64,000 bases of DNA from Lepeophtheirus salmonis (taxonomy: Eukaryota > Arthropoda > Copepoda > Siphonostomatoida > Caligidae), in NCBI RefSeq assembly GCF_016086655.4, contig NC_052136.2, positions 17,050,001-17,114,000 of the forward strand. Reading direction: 5' to 3'. The position numbers and the translations under genes were made by a program. This document shows positions 51,677-64,000 of this stretch, piece by piece (position 1 is the stretch's first letter; every line of letters begins with the position of its first letter). The notes beneath the pieces were generated by a model. The model saw only the letters and a list, made by a program, of their open reading frames with translations, searched no databases and had not been told where the DNA came from.

Positions 51677-52069
51677 ATGCATTTTATAGGATTAATGTTT
51701 GTTTTTTTTGGCAATCAGAACAGTGTTTTTTATTTTTATTTTAAAGAACTGTTAAAAGTGCTTTCTTTCTTGTGGAGAGAACATATTTGTATAAAGTGTC
51801 ACCACGAAAGTGTGTGCTCATTTATGATGAAGAATAACGCTGAGGATTTGATTGAGCTCTGTGTACCTCCGGAGAGTTATTGTCTCTTTCCTTGCTTAAT
51901 ATTGAGTGAGCCTTGTGATTATTTCCTTCCTCTTATACCTGTGATCGCAGATTATCTAATCAAACGTCATGCCAATAAAAACATTTTTCAAATTGTGAGG
52001 ATTACCATGTTAGCACCAGCGCTTCTGTTAGTAGAGGATATTTTATTTATATTTCTTTGTTTTTTCTAA
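51677..52069 (+). other. Weak open-frame candidate, 130 codons
   Basis: An ATG-started frame with a fairly complex middle (about 51765-52000) contains CIKCHHESVC, a possible CxxC...C pattern, and LIELCVPPESYCLFP. The first 25 residues are low-complexity aromatic sequence from AT-rich DNA. No family was recognised and no splice sites stand out. The minus strand has protein-like pieces too (EIITRLTQY, ITLRRYTELNQILSVILHH) with stops, so this could instead be an old mobile-element relic. Confidence 0.2.
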
Positions 52070-52689
52070 GAGGATGTCACTATTTCTAAAAAGCCAAACT
52101 GTCCCTTATAAAAATTTCCCAACAAAATAACAAATAAGAAACATCAAATGTAGAGTTACATATTTATGATTGGAAACATAGGTTAATAAACTACACTGTT
52201 CCTTACAAAATTGAGCTGCCCGGACTCAATAAAATCTTATGACTTATGCAAATATCCTTTTGTCATATTGATAAATTATTTATGTATATAATTGACGCCG
52301 TATCTCAAATAAGATTTATATATTTTGCAAAACTCTTTATAAGAGTATATTGCTACTTGAATTGATTCATTTTAATGAATCATAACCATGCAATAAATCA
52401 AGTCCTTTTGTTAAAACTTGTATCTGAATCTTGGTGGAACTTGACTTTTAAAAGAATATGTACATTGTAGAAGCTTACAAATCAAATACAATTTGTTAGT
52501 AAATATCTAATTTCCATAGATTTTAAATCTTTAGTCATTTTTATTATGATTGATGCAAACAATGTAATCATTTTTATTTATTAAATCTTCTTTACAGCCA
52601 TTGTGTACCCAAATAAATTTACTTTCTGAAATGTTTTACTTCATAAATTTAGAAACTTATTGACAATGAAGCATGCCATTTTAAATTGT

Positions 52690-53290
52690 ACAACTTTTTT
52701 ATTTTATATAATTTTTCCCCTCAGTGATAACTGCACCAATACAAGGTCGGACACTACTCGAAATTTTCTTGATACTTCCCTAAGGAACTTAGTCTCAAGC
52801 ACAGACAATGTCTTCTTTGAGATAATCTAGATATGGACGAGGAGTTTAATTGGATGCTCTACGATGATCCACAAGAAATAGTCAAGCATATTGAAATCAG
52901 AGAGAGAGAGGCCACTTATTCGAACGACAAGATTTCCTGTAGCTTTCATTTCTGTTTGTTATCGATGATGCTATTATAGAGTTTTATGGGACTCTTTTCA
53001 TGCCCAAGTCTTCATCCACATCCTTCCTGATTGCCCCCTCACTGATCTTCATTTCTTTAGCTAGGTAGCACTATTAATTTTTCTTGTATTGAAGTCGACA
53101 TCTCTCCTTCTATTTTGCCCACTAACTCTAATTCAATCATGAAGACAGAGGAAAGTGTTGAAGGCCTTATTCCGAGATTAATTAGTCTTTAGAAGGATGT
53201 CAAAATTCTGTAATCCAAGCAAAGTCATTTTTTGCCAATCTTGCGTAAAGAAGGTCTAAGAATCTTCTGGATATTATACATAGGGAGTTT
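52690..53290 (-). pseudogene. Mariner-like transposase relic
   Basis: On the minus strand, KMKISEGAIRKDVDEDLGMK is a second helix-turn-helix segment. Further on, in another frame, is SDFNMLDYFLWIIVE with the third catalytic Asp, then PRPYLDYLKEDIV, and a C-terminus RPCIGAVITEGKNYIK with a stop at 52699. The middle, including the first two catalytic Asp residues, is deleted, and frames change at least twice. The outer limits are approximate because no termini were recognised. Confidence 0.72.
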
Positions 53291-53574
53291 TCACTGACGT
53301 CATAAATTGCATCATAATTGAAGGCCTGTTAACACTGGCTAAATGTCTATAGCAAAATACTTGAATATTGATTATTTCAAAGATTCTTCCAACTTGGACT
53401 CTGAGTAAATTGATATTAATGTTCCCCATGAATGCAACTTACATTTCTGAAAATCTATTTCTATCTTGTACAAAAAAAACTGGATTCTTATTGTTTTTTC
53501 CCGGAATCTTTGTTCTTGCAATGAGCTCAATTGACAAAAAATTTGTTGGAATATACTGTATTTGAGTTTAAATC

Positions 53575-53830
53575 AACTGATTATCCTATAACCTTAAGCT
53601 AAACACGGCGTTATGTCTTAGTTATTTTATCTGTGGACTTTTTTGACTACTCTTGTCCTAATTAGTGTTCTGAGCCCTGATTGGTCAAACTATAATCAAA
53701 TCTCTTTGCATTTTTTACTACTAATTGAAGAATAGTTCAACAATTAGTAAAAATTTGCCCACTACAAACTGATCTCGCACCTTATTTTTGCTTTTTTGTT
53801 TATAGTGATGACCACATGGTGTTAAACGGT
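53575..53830 (-). repeat. F1 dispersed repeat copy (inverted)
   Basis: TCCTAATTAGTGTTCTGAGC, TGATTGGTCAAACTATAATC, then GAAGAATAGTTCAACAATTA and ACAAACTGATCTCGC. The last part recurs at 60195-60240. Confidence 0.55.
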
Positions 53831-55734
53831 TTTATAATTAGGTGCTTGCACAGAATTTGAGTAGTTCAATTGATATTTAATATATATTGCAGGTTGCAAA
53901 CTATTCAAGCGGACACTTTAATAAATGGAAAAGCTTGAATGATAAAAAATAAATGGACCTATACTCAATACACAATACCCGCATAGATAATATGTTCATA
54001 CAAGGAACAGATTGAGTAAATTCATTTGTCAAGAGTGACGCATACTTTTTTTTAAAGGGTTATTTCCTCAATTTTCTGCTTCAACAAGGACTTACCAAAA
54101 ATTGATTGGGTCAAATTTATATATATATGTACAAAATAAAAGAATAATTCTTGTTATTATTTCTTTCCTAAATTGAAATATGTCAATCTTTAAATGGAAT
54201 TGAGTAAAGTCGAAAAAGGCTTGAATGTTCCTTTAAAAAAAATCAATAATTCATTTTCATGATGAAAAAAAAAAACAACACGTCATTTTTGACACTGGTT
54301 GAAAAATACTTTGAAGCTTATTGGATTTTTAACGTTTCAATTTATGTAAGTCGTTATAATTACATAGTTTTATTTTTGTTTGTACCGAGAACTGCAGTAC
54401 AGTTCTATATTTTGGTCCCAAAAATGTATATAAAAATGGGTCCTTGTGGACGTCATGGAAACTGTTTCCTTTTCTTATTTGCTATTAATGAGTGATCATA
54501 ACTGAGGTACATATTTTTTTCCCGCATTGTTTTGAATAAACTGTAGACTAATAGACTCTTATCTTTAATTTTGAAGAAGTGGGGTTAAGGCTATGTTGTA
54601 TGAATAAGGATATATAAAGTTACGATTTACTTGACCTTGCTAGGAGGGCTTCAAATGGCTAGTAAGCTATTTTTTTTTTAAATAAGTATACGTGAGCGTT
54701 GGTTACTTATAGTAACTTCTTTATATAGCCAAGAAAAGTGGCGCTATCCTGCGACGAAGAGATTGAAACAAAATACACGACATAATTTGGTTTTATTTAT
54801 TACTAAATTTTTTGATTTTTTTTGTTACTGTAGGTTAATACAGTGGCGCTTCCTTACGACTAATGATATTTTTTTAAATTAAACTAATTAATATTTGTAT
54901 ACTAATTTAGATTTGATTATAAATAATATCCTCAAAACATCAACAATTCCTATTTTTAGGAGGGGAGATTTAAATTTTATATTATTATTTTTTATGATAA
55001 AGTTTGATTGTCTTTCTTTTAACTAAACGTACTCGGCCAAATAATTAAAAATTTGAAATTTGTATCTATTTTTTTAATTTCAAAACATACTTTCACTTAT
55101 TGACAAAATAATTGGAAGTTTGTCAGCAACCATTGCCTTTTACACAAATATGTGAAATTTGTCAAAAACTATTTTGCTTAAGTAAAGAAAAGGGGTATAC
55201 GCCCCCCTCCTTCACACGCCTGTAGCCAAGGGCCTGTCTCATCTTGCTTTTCATGAATAATCTGAACTTTGACTTATTACACTCCATTATTTATCGTGAA
55301 GTTGTAGATATACCCACTAATATATAAGAATAAGGAACATGTACAAATCATGTGGTCGTTAAGGGGAAGAAGGGTAAAGCCTAGAACCATGTTTATCCTC
55401 AGTAAGAGAGGAAAAGTCAACTTAAAATCACGTATAACTTAAAATACAAAGCGGGTCGACTTTTTCTATTATTTCTATTGACCTAATGTAGTATTAATAT
55501 TTTATTGTTTGTTAAAAAAAAGGCACTGCATCTAATTTTGTTGTGTGGGTTTGGGTGGGGGAGGGGGGAAGTAACCGGTAAAGAAAATATCGAAACCATG
55601 TAAGTCCATAGGGGGGAATTGTGTTAAAATTATGTCAAAAAAGAACCATGAGGTTTATGAATGATAGCCCAATAATTGGGGGAGAATAAAGTTAATTTTA
55701 AACTTCCAGTTACTTTCAGGGTTTTTTTTTCTTT

Positions 55735-56000
55735 TTTATGGAAATGTTGAGAGATATAATGAAAATCCCATCGTGATGTATACATTCATTTCTATACAAA
55801 AAAGATCATCTTGACCTCTACTTACCTTGATTATATTGGTCTGTAGTTTTTCTTAAATAAATAAAAATACAAAGAAAATATGTAATTGATAGTTTATGTC
55901 TTTAAACCCTTCTCTTGTTTTCTTTGTTAGGCTTTTACAATTTTTGTATTTATACTTTTAATTTTATTACTCCCCATTTGTTTTCAAGCAATCACCTCAC
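55735..56000 (-). repeat. Segment shared with 60260-60440
   Basis: ATGTTGAGAGATATAATGAA then AATCCCATCG, and later TAGGC...CAATCACCTCA, parallel AGGTTCAGAGATTAAATTAA, AATCCCATCG and TAGGCAATTGACCTCAA in the 60 kb copy. It is probably the distal part of an F1-type repeat. Confidence 0.4.
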
Positions 56001-57399
56001 AAAATTTCCTTAAAATAAATAAACAAATCTTTATATTACCCCAATATTTTTACATCTTTATTTATTTTATTTTTAGGTAAGGCCCAACAAAAAAAATCAA
56101 CGTATATCTATACTTAACCACGAAATTAATCTTCTGGATCTGATAACATAGAAATATATGAGCATTGAACCCTTTTGGCTCATTTGTTAGTGTCGTATTT
56201 GAAAGTCATAAATCTCTACTTCTTGTTTTACTCATTGGTGCCCCATGTTTTTACTCATATTTAAATGGCCCTTAAGAAAATGTGTTGTTTATAAATAGAC
56301 ATTACAGATGTTTTTATATCATAGTTATATCTTTAGTTATAATCGACCTTCAATATGCACTTCTATATGTAAAGAATAGGTATGAGACCGTGTTTTTCTG
56401 TATACCTTAGTATTATATCATAGGAGTAAGAAATAGTATACAGTTTTTTAGTCTTTCACGAGACATTCCGTGACTTTAATTTTGTGGTTTATTTTGCTGT
56501 ATATTTCTTTGCATAAAATTCCAAAATGACCTTCAAATGCTACTAGTCGTGATTCTATTATCCTAATGATGCAATAAAAACTTGACAATGATATATATAA
56601 AGTCATCATTATATATATTCGAGTAGTTAATAGCTCTACAGGATACACACTTGCACTTATTAACAATTGTTTTTATTGTATGTTTCTCAGATAGATGACG
56701 CTGTCAAAGTTAGTTGTTCTGAGCATGCTACATTTTTTAAACAACAAGCTACAGACGGTTACACCACCTTTCGGATAATATTTTTATTTTTAGTTTGCTC
56801 ATTGTTTGCATAACACAAAATATGTATGATTAAGTGAATTACATTGTAACTTTTCCATGATGACATTGGTTTTGAGCTTCAAAGAAATTTGATATGTTAT
56901 AGTTCATAGAATATAATTAATTGAAAAAAATAGCAACATTATGTACAAAAATAGTTCTTGTATTATAATCAAATATCGGCAAGGTATATGTTCTAGAGAA
57001 AGTTTAAAAGAAATTCATTTTTTTCAAAAATCTTTAAAAGTTTTGCAAGAAGTAAACTACTGATATTTCCCTATTTGTTCAATTTATACATGCATTATAA
57101 ACTACAATTTAAAACTATCACTTGAAAAATCATTTCTTTCTGATTTATTAATCTTTATTTTATAAGTAATATGTCCCTTCTATGACATGTAAATTTGCAA
57201 CTCAGATCATCAGAAAAGTAGACAAGTATAACATTAATATATCGATATCGCTCACTTTTTGTAAAGTGAATCTTATCAAGTTGGATGACTGCTCAAATTC
57301 AATTTACACAAGTTGAAACCTGCCACAAAATCCCTAGTTGAACATAATATCAGTCATATTGTTAGCTGTACTGTATCTTGTAACCTTTGCTCCAAAAGG

Positions 57400-57600
57400 A
57401 AACCCAAAAAATGCGTAAAATCATTGTTAGATTTACCGTTCTTCTAAACTATAGAATTAGTAGTTAAGAATTGTTTGGAATAGTTCACAACTTAATATGA
57501 ACTAATAATAATTACACAAGCAATATTCAGAACATTGAGAAATGAAAATAAAGTAGAAAAATCGACAGCTGACAACAAATACAATATAAATGGGGTAAAA
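57400..57600 (+). repeat. F1 dispersed repeat copy
   Basis: GGAATAGTTCACAACTTAAT, ATATTCAGAACATTGAGAAA and AAAAATCGACAGCTGACAAC match the right half of the family. Confidence 0.5.
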
Positions 57601-57744
57601 GTCCTCCTCAGCATTTAAATTAGATAATAAGAACGCCAATTACGAAGGAATTCAAGCCAACTTCTCTTTTCTCTGCAACTCCACAGACATATTACCTGGG
57701 GTTGAAGATATGTGAATTACATTTCGTCAGATACTTCTCTCACT

Positions 57745-59735
57745 TATAAGCAAAGTTGATAATCCTGTAGAGAAAAACGCGTGCTAGGAGAAGGGGGGAG
57801 AAAGACTTATGGTATCATTGTTTAAAATAATACTGACACAATTATCAGCTGCCTGCTTTCTTATGATTTTTGAGCGTATAACTAAAGTATTTAATATTAA
57901 AATGTTTAATGAAGATATACTACATATAATTGACTTGGACGTTTTTAATCCGTTACAGTAGATTTGAAAACGTCACAGTCTATGAAATTGTAATTCATTA
58001 CAGACCATATTCTCAGAATAATAACTAATGAAACGACAAAGTAGAGTATTTCGAAATATATCAAAAGTTCCAAGTTTAAAAAAGAAGGTTTAAATTAAAT
58101 ATAATCTACATACTAAAAAATAAACCATCATTCCTTTATGTTAATTATACAAAATTAAATAATTAGAATAATATAACTAATAAAAACAATTAATTATAAA
58201 TACAGAATATTGAAATAATAGATTGATCCAAATAATATTTTCCTGTTTTGACATCGGAATTCAGTTAAATATGTCATAACTTTAGGTTGCAAAATACGTG
58301 GAGTTTAATCAAAAAGATCATCACCCCTTTATTTTTCATGTGGAAGTTGCTATATACAATTGTGCGCAAGATAGATATATCTCTACCGACGAGATCTAAA
58401 TAATTATTAATAATAAAGTAAATGTCAAAATCATAAAATTGGACAGTAAATATAATAATGAAAAAAATGTTATAATTAAATTCATCGTAAAGATTTAGAG
58501 CAAAAGCTAATTATGTAGTAATGTCCGGCGATATTACTCCTTATTAAGAGCATCAAAAATATTCCTCCCCCCTTATTTATGCTTATATAACAACATACTA
58601 TTATCATGAAGGATATACACAATTGCTAATTATAATGCTGCACCCAATGCAACTACCCCCGTTGTTGTGATATTTAAGCAGTTGTTTTAGGCTTTTATGA
58701 GTTTTTTTAAAACCATTTCTTGGAGCTTATGAACCATGGCTAATCCTTAAGTGATAAAAAAAGTAATATTTATTGACTATGTAATATTGGAAAACCTAAT
58801 GATCATTCCCAAGTCTTGAAGTGAAGAAACTAGTGTCCGACAAACTAGTTGCAAACCATCCAAGTCTACTACCTCCGTTGATGTGACCATTTAAGAAGTT
58901 GTTTATGTCATTTAATGAGTTGTGTATCATAATTTTTGATAATTTTAGCTAAAATAGAATCATATTTTATGTTTATTTAAAAAAAATGAATACTTACTGT
59001 TAGATGGTACAAAATTCAGAGTTCCATTTCGAAATTAGTAAATATTTTATACTTATTACTGATAACTTTGATCGTAATTGGGTGTGGATGACTCAAAACA
59101 TGCTGAAAATTATCTCAACTTCACAATTTACAATGGGGGTATTTATATAAATGACATCATTACCAACATCCTCAATAAATTTAATGATGGTTCCTCGGGA
59201 AGGGACGGGGTTACCCGTGTATTTCTCCATAAATTTTTTAACGTAGGATGATTAGCAATGGATAAGGGTATATTACATCCAATAAGCATCTTTGTGAGAT
59301 CAGACTTCATGTATTTATTAACTTGATTTTTTACATGAATATCCATGCTCTTGATATGGGATGAGAATCATGAGTGGCGTTTAATTCTAGACGGGGGACT
59401 AAATGCACATTTATATCACATATCACAATCTCACAAGCCATCTGTTTCTCGTCCGGTAAGTATTTCCAAATTCCTGGGCCTCAATTTCCAGAAATCCAGA
59501 GAGAAGGAGACGTTATTTTACGCATTTTATTCAGTTCTCTATCAAATATCAGTATCTAATATTATATTAATATTGAAGACGGGAATTAATAACGTTCTTG
59601 ATAGAGGAATATGTTTACTATTTTAGTCAATGGATAATTAATGTATGTAATGATTACTTGATACAATAAGTCTTTCTCCCCCCCCCCTTTCTCCTTGCAC
59701 GTATTTTCTCTACAAAATTATCAACTTTGCTTATA
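57745..59735. repeat. Inverted repeat pair enclosing a hAT-like relic
   Basis: About 75 bases at 57745-57818 recur in inverted orientation at 59659-59735. Shared blocks include TATAAGCAAAGTTGATAAT, TGTAGAGAAAA, a G-run, and GAGAAAGACTTAT. The 1.84-kb interior contains the hAT-like remnant near its right arm and otherwise AT-rich sequence. It may be one element with long ends, or two opposite copies of a small repeat. Confidence 0.6.
59130..59450 (-). pseudogene. hAT-like transposase relic (N-terminal part)
   Basis: On the minus strand one frame gives RIKRHS, a stop, FSSHIKSMDIHVKNQ, then DLTKMLIGCNIPLSIANHPT and LKNL. After a frameshift it continues as EKYTGNPVPSRGTIIKFIED. The CNIPxSI...HPxxKNL...PSR pattern resembles the start of the catalytic region of hAT proteins that follows a BED-type finger. 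This is a recalled resemblance; no DDE residues are visible. Confidence 0.5.
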
Positions 59736-60169
59736 ACTTATAAGCATTGTAAGTTCCAAGAAAAAGGACTAATATTTTTAAGTATTCTCAAAAAGGAAGA
59801 AAATAGCAAGCTTAAAAAAAAAAATGCACTTGTCCTCAAAACTTTATAAAACATAGAAATCTTCAGGAGACAGAATTATAAATATTACTTTTTAGCTAAC
59901 TACGATTGTCATAACCTAAAACCTGTGAACTCTGACAGGAAATACAAATGAAAACCATAAAATTTAGGATTCAGTGAACTTGAACTAAATCACAGGATAC
60001 TTAGGATTGATGAACTCAACCTTGCCAATATTTTTAATGAGTTACTTTACTTAGTATACTCGACCATTCAATAATTTTATTACATTAAGGAACTACTTTC
60101 AGATTCAAGACTATGCTTCACTATATCAAATGTTCAAGATAATATAGTGTCTCTAATTTAATCTTACTC

Positions 60170-60440
60170 ATCAGGTCCTTATTAATGTGAAGAATAGTTC
60201 AAAAGTTTGTAAGAATTTACTAAATACAAACTGATCTCAGGCCATATTTGATTCTTATTCTTTTCGTAGAAAAGGTTCAGAGATTAAATTAAAATCCCAT
60301 CGGGTAAAATGTATTGATAATTTTCATATTATATTGTAATTAACTGTAGCAAGATCTTTTTATATTTTTATATTTGTAACGTTTTCTTTTTTGTAGGCAA
60401 TTGACCTCAATTAATTTTATTTTTATTTATGGAAAATCGA
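60170..60440 (-). repeat. F1-type repeat copy (inverted), distal part
   Basis: GAAGAATAGTTCAAAAGTTT and ACAAACTGATCTCAGGCC match 53725-53790. The rest matches 55735-56000. Confidence 0.5.
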
Positions 60441-61009
60441 AATGAATTTTTAAATGAAGCACGTCTTAAAAATATGTTTTACATTATTTTTTTGTTTTTT
60501 TGAAAGTTATATATTTCAAGAAATACAAATCCAAAGGTATTTCTAAGGGTCCTTGTGGTAGGAAAGGATATACATATACTTGTATACATAGATATGACAA
60601 TTTTTGTCCTAGGGTGTTTTGTTTTTTTAAAGAAATAATAGTGCGGTTTTGGATTCACTGTCTTAAGTTGTTTTAAAAAAAAAAAAATCTTAAAAAATTG
60701 TAATAATAAAATTATTATATCTCAATCAAATTAATAAAATCTCCCATTGTTTGCTGCTGTGATTTGGACAAATGGACTAACCAAAAAGGCATTAAGAATA
60801 TAAGGATATTTTACGTTTCCTTTTTACGTTTGTCCTAGAGTATCAAGTCTGTGGGAACCATTTGCTCTACATACTTAGTGTAAATGTAGACTTGTGGAAA
60901 TTTAAATTAGTTTTATGTCGAATATATAGGTTCGACTCCATCTTTGTGTACAAGGTACAACTTGTACAATCAGATTATAAAAGTTACCATTTTTACGTTT
61001 CATAATGTC

Positions 61010-61165
61010 CCATGGTGGGAACATGGGCTCGTGACTTGCAACTCGACCTGGACTCGAAAGCTCAATTTTTTCACTGGATATAAAATAATATTTATACTTA
61101 TGAGGACTCAAAGAAAAAATGGAATGACTTGACTTGGTCTTGTCAACAAAGACTTAATACACAAC
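61010..61165. repeat. F3 repeat copy
   Basis: GACTTGCAACTCGACCTGGA, CTCGAAAGCTC, and ATGACTTGACTTGGTCTTG. Confidence 0.5.
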
Positions 61166-62360
61166 TTAGACTATTAGTATGTCGATTTTCTTATACTAGT
61201 CTTTTAAACCATTAACGCGGATAAATATTTATTCAATATTTTTGAATGAAACATTTTAATTAGGTTGATATATATGTTAATAAGATCAAAATATTTTCCC
61301 CCCGGCAATGGATGTCCTTTGATCAAGAAAATAGTTATGTTGATTTGATCGAAGTAGACATATTTGAATACATTTTAAACTTATTATATTTTACTTCTCA
61401 AATAAAACTACACATTAAATGTACATATATATTTTAGATATTAAATATCCACAATAGAGGATTATTCTATATGGATTTTAGTTCATTGGGTAAAAATTTG
61501 TTGATAATTTAAACCAAAGTGTCGAATAAGGAATTTTGTATTTTTGCAAAAAAAAAACATCGAATAGGAAAAAATCAATATCAATTACATAAAATATTTT
61601 TATAAATGTTGAAACTTATTACAAATACTCTTTATGAAATAAAAAAATATGATAGTACTTCATTTTTTCCAATTAAGAGGATTGCTTTCATCTGGCATTA
61701 ATTTAAATGTATAGTGTCCATATAATCACGATAGTCCTTTATGGGTTAAATACATTGATGCAATTATTTCATTTTGATATATTAGAACACGATATTTATT
61801 ATATCTTAAGAAGACATAAATACAACTTTTGAAATTGATGATGTGCCTCGAATTGGTAATTTTTATTAATAAAGTTATAAATTACATAATTAATATATAT
61901 CAAATATCCATGAAATTATTACATTAGCCAAATTACAAATTCCTCTTATTTTTTCATTTAAAATTATGTATCATACTTTTGGGTTACAATTTTAACAATT
62001 TGCTTATTAGTTGCAAAATAAATACTATGTTGAATAAAAATCAAGAAATGGAGAAAATATCAATTTATCCTCTAAATTTGTATATACATACAGCCAATAT
62101 TTCAGAGACATATTTCAGTCTTTGAAGGCTTTATTTTTCGAAATTGTGGTATGAGTTGAGATACACAAAATTTTAAGCTTATATTTTAGGACCTATATTT
62201 GATTTAAGAGACATATTTTGCCCCTCGATATAGCTTTTTAAATAAAATCTATCAATTTGTCTTTGTTCAATTGTGACAATCAATTTTAGATACTTCAAGT
62301 GCAAGTTGTGAAACACCAATAGGCCCAATAAAAATAATTTATTATTAGAAATTGACAATA

Positions 62361-62518
62361 TTTCGTCAAATAATATTAATTGAATCTATACTTAATTTCA
62401 AGAAAAATCATTCTGGCTTACGTCTTGACGCAACATATGTTTCACCAAACAATATTAATTGAATCTATACTTAATATCAAGAAAAGTCATTCTGGCTTAC
62501 GTTTTGACGCAACATATG
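62361..62518 (+). repeat. Two-copy tandem duplication, 79-base unit
   Basis: Units 62361-62439 and 62440-62518 differ at only a few positions (for example TTTCGTCAAATA versus TTTCACCAAACA). Each contains ATCATTCTGGCTTACG or AGTCATTCTGGCTTACG. It is non-coding; the long frame across it is a by-product. Confidence 0.85.
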
Positions 62519-63595
62519 TTGTACACAAATTAAAGGTTTTAATATCAAACTATGAAATGCATTTCTTAAGACCAAAAATCAAAGTGCACATCAATTTTTG
62601 GTTAATTACATATAGGGTTTTTGGCAAATTTGAAATCCATTTGTTTATAATTGTACAAATTCATTTCATCATTTGATATAATTTATGCATAGAAAATTAT
62701 TACTTGACTTAATCTAGTTATTATTCATGTATTTTAAAGTGTAAAATAGTCTAATAGTCGAAGAAGAGTATCGATAATATATAGAATGGCCATATTTTTG
62801 TCTTCTATTAAGGATATAATAAGTGGAAAGTTTAAGATTTATATAAAATACGTATTTTTTTATGTCAACCAATGGTTTATATCTGCTTTTTACAGCTTAT
62901 CAATGTTCCAAATACTAATTTTTTAAGCTCAAATTATATATAAAATGTGATTTATCCCAATAGTTTATTTAAGAGAAACTTAAGGTATAAAGAAGTAAAG
63001 AGATAATAATTGTAAAAATTACACTCTTAAAGGTTGCGTGATTATTTTTTTAAAAATATTCCGGAACCAATTTAGAATCTTATTATTTGTGTATTATTTA
63101 CAATAAGTAATACACGTAAATAATATTAAGTAACACAATATGTTATTTTATTAACTATTGTTTTAAATAATTAATGAGCCAGTTTTGTGTCCATACGCAT
63201 AAATTTTATTCACAATTAATTTTAATTTTTTCCCCGCTAATTCCCTTTTTACATACGAAAATTTAAATTATTCATGCAAATATTCATTTTTACTGTTTTT
63301 GTTTGCAAACAATTGTTTAGCTATAATATATGTTTTTAAATGTGAGTAAATGTCTAATTACTGAGTTAGTTAGGAGGAATATGATTAGAGGTATAATTAA
63401 TTTGATGACTTTGTCTAATAATTACATATTGCATATTCATATAACTATGTTCCTTCCCTTTTCAAAGAGTGTCTTTATTGCATAAATGAACACTGATTTA
63501 TTACGTTTATACAAGATATTAAGTCCGGAAATATGTCTTGTATGGGAGAGACAATGTCCTCTAATGTATTTTGTAAATAATGTTAGTCATATGAA

Positions 63596-63622
63596 GGTCA
63601 AAAACAACAATTGTTTTTGACC
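63596..63622. repeat. Perfect 12-base palindrome
   Basis: GGTCAAAAACAA, a 3-base CAA spacer, then the exact reverse complement. It is not next to any gene I can see. Confidence 0.8.
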
Positions 63623-64000
63623 AGCTTTAGAGAGGAGAAGTTGTAGTTGTAACCTATCTAATACTTTGGAGATTTTTTTGGTTTTATTTTTTATTGTTTT
63701 CTATCTTGAGGGTTCTTTAATTTGTTGATTGTTGTCTTGACAGATTTTATTGCCTAAAGAAGAAACACGCTACGTGGTTAGTGATTTTACTCGATTTTTT
63801 AAAAAAATAACAAAACACACTTGATAGAGTCCTTAATATTTTCCTAAAATTACGTTGAGCTTTTTTATCCACTCGGAACCTTAAATTTTTTAAGGGAATT
63901 TACGAAAAATTTGAAAAAATACAACAACATATGTTAGAAAAACCTTATTTATTTTTTCTTTTTGCCAACTATAAATTATTATGTAGATATTAATTATTAT

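Larger units (their letters stand above)
61170..64000. other. AT-rich stretch, no gene seen
   Basis: Contains the 79-base tandem duplication and the palindrome at 63596 but no supported coding sequence. Confidence 0.55.

Noticed and set aside
60929..60940. AGGTTCGACTCC, resembling a tRNA T-loop
   Set aside because: Upstream bases do not form acceptor, D or anticodon stems, so no cloverleaf is possible.
62380..62676. 98-codon frame with repeated peptide
   Set aside because: It is generated by the 79-base tandem duplication, has a non-ATG start and is not preserved outside it.
1..64000. CRISPR arrays, operons, phage or viral gene clusters
   Set aside because: No regularly spaced repeats, no ribosome-binding-site-linked genes and no structural or polymerase genes were seen; the window is eukaryotic in character.

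Overview
This is a eukaryotic, intron- or intergenic-type window. It is strongly AT-rich with poly(A)/poly(T) runs, few long open frames and many decayed transposons. The mix of mariner-like relics, and in particular a DD37D (maT-type) transposase with WGYVE after the third Asp, resembles what is known from caligid copepods (sea lice such as Lepeophtheirus). That assignment is from recalled family resemblance only and is moderately confident. There are no operons, rRNA or tRNA genes, CRISPR arrays or prokaryotic signals.

Host coding content: only one segment looks like a genuine host exon, a 695-base open segment at 22523-23217 (+). It has balanced composition, an upstream TATA-like box at 22480 and a near-consensus splice donor at 23217/23218. 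It encodes a basic, Ser/Arg/His-rich protein start that I do not recognise. Two other short frames (42940-43185 and 51677-52069) are listed as weak candidates.

Transposon content, left to right: a possible non-autonomous hAT-like element (4466-4985); an old mariner on the minus strand (10916-12485) interrupted by a younger maT-type element (11031-11891); a terminally complete but internally deleted mariner-like element (13469-14326); a MITE with about 100-base inverted ends (26910-27339); an irritans-type mariner relic (about 37168-37830); a short mariner C-terminal relic (44335-44515); a second maT-type copy (47573-48489) inserted in another mariner relic (about 47090-48560); further mariner relics at 49340-49973 and 52690-53290; and an inverted-repeat pair at 57745-59735 that encloses a hAT-like coding relic.

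Between these lie four dispersed repeat families that I recognised only by comparing the window with itself. I call them F1 (CAGTTGATAG family), F2 (TCGATCCTC... family), F3 (ACTCGACTTGG-rich) and F4 (GC-rich ends around an AT-rich minisatellite core). No transposase here can be intact: every one has internal deletions, frameshifts, stops or lost catalytic Asp residues. I found no convincing new multi-gene system. The best leads are the repeated nesting of one maT family in mariner relics, the F4 element with a perfect 14-base palindrome, the long-TIR MITE and the unrecognised exon.
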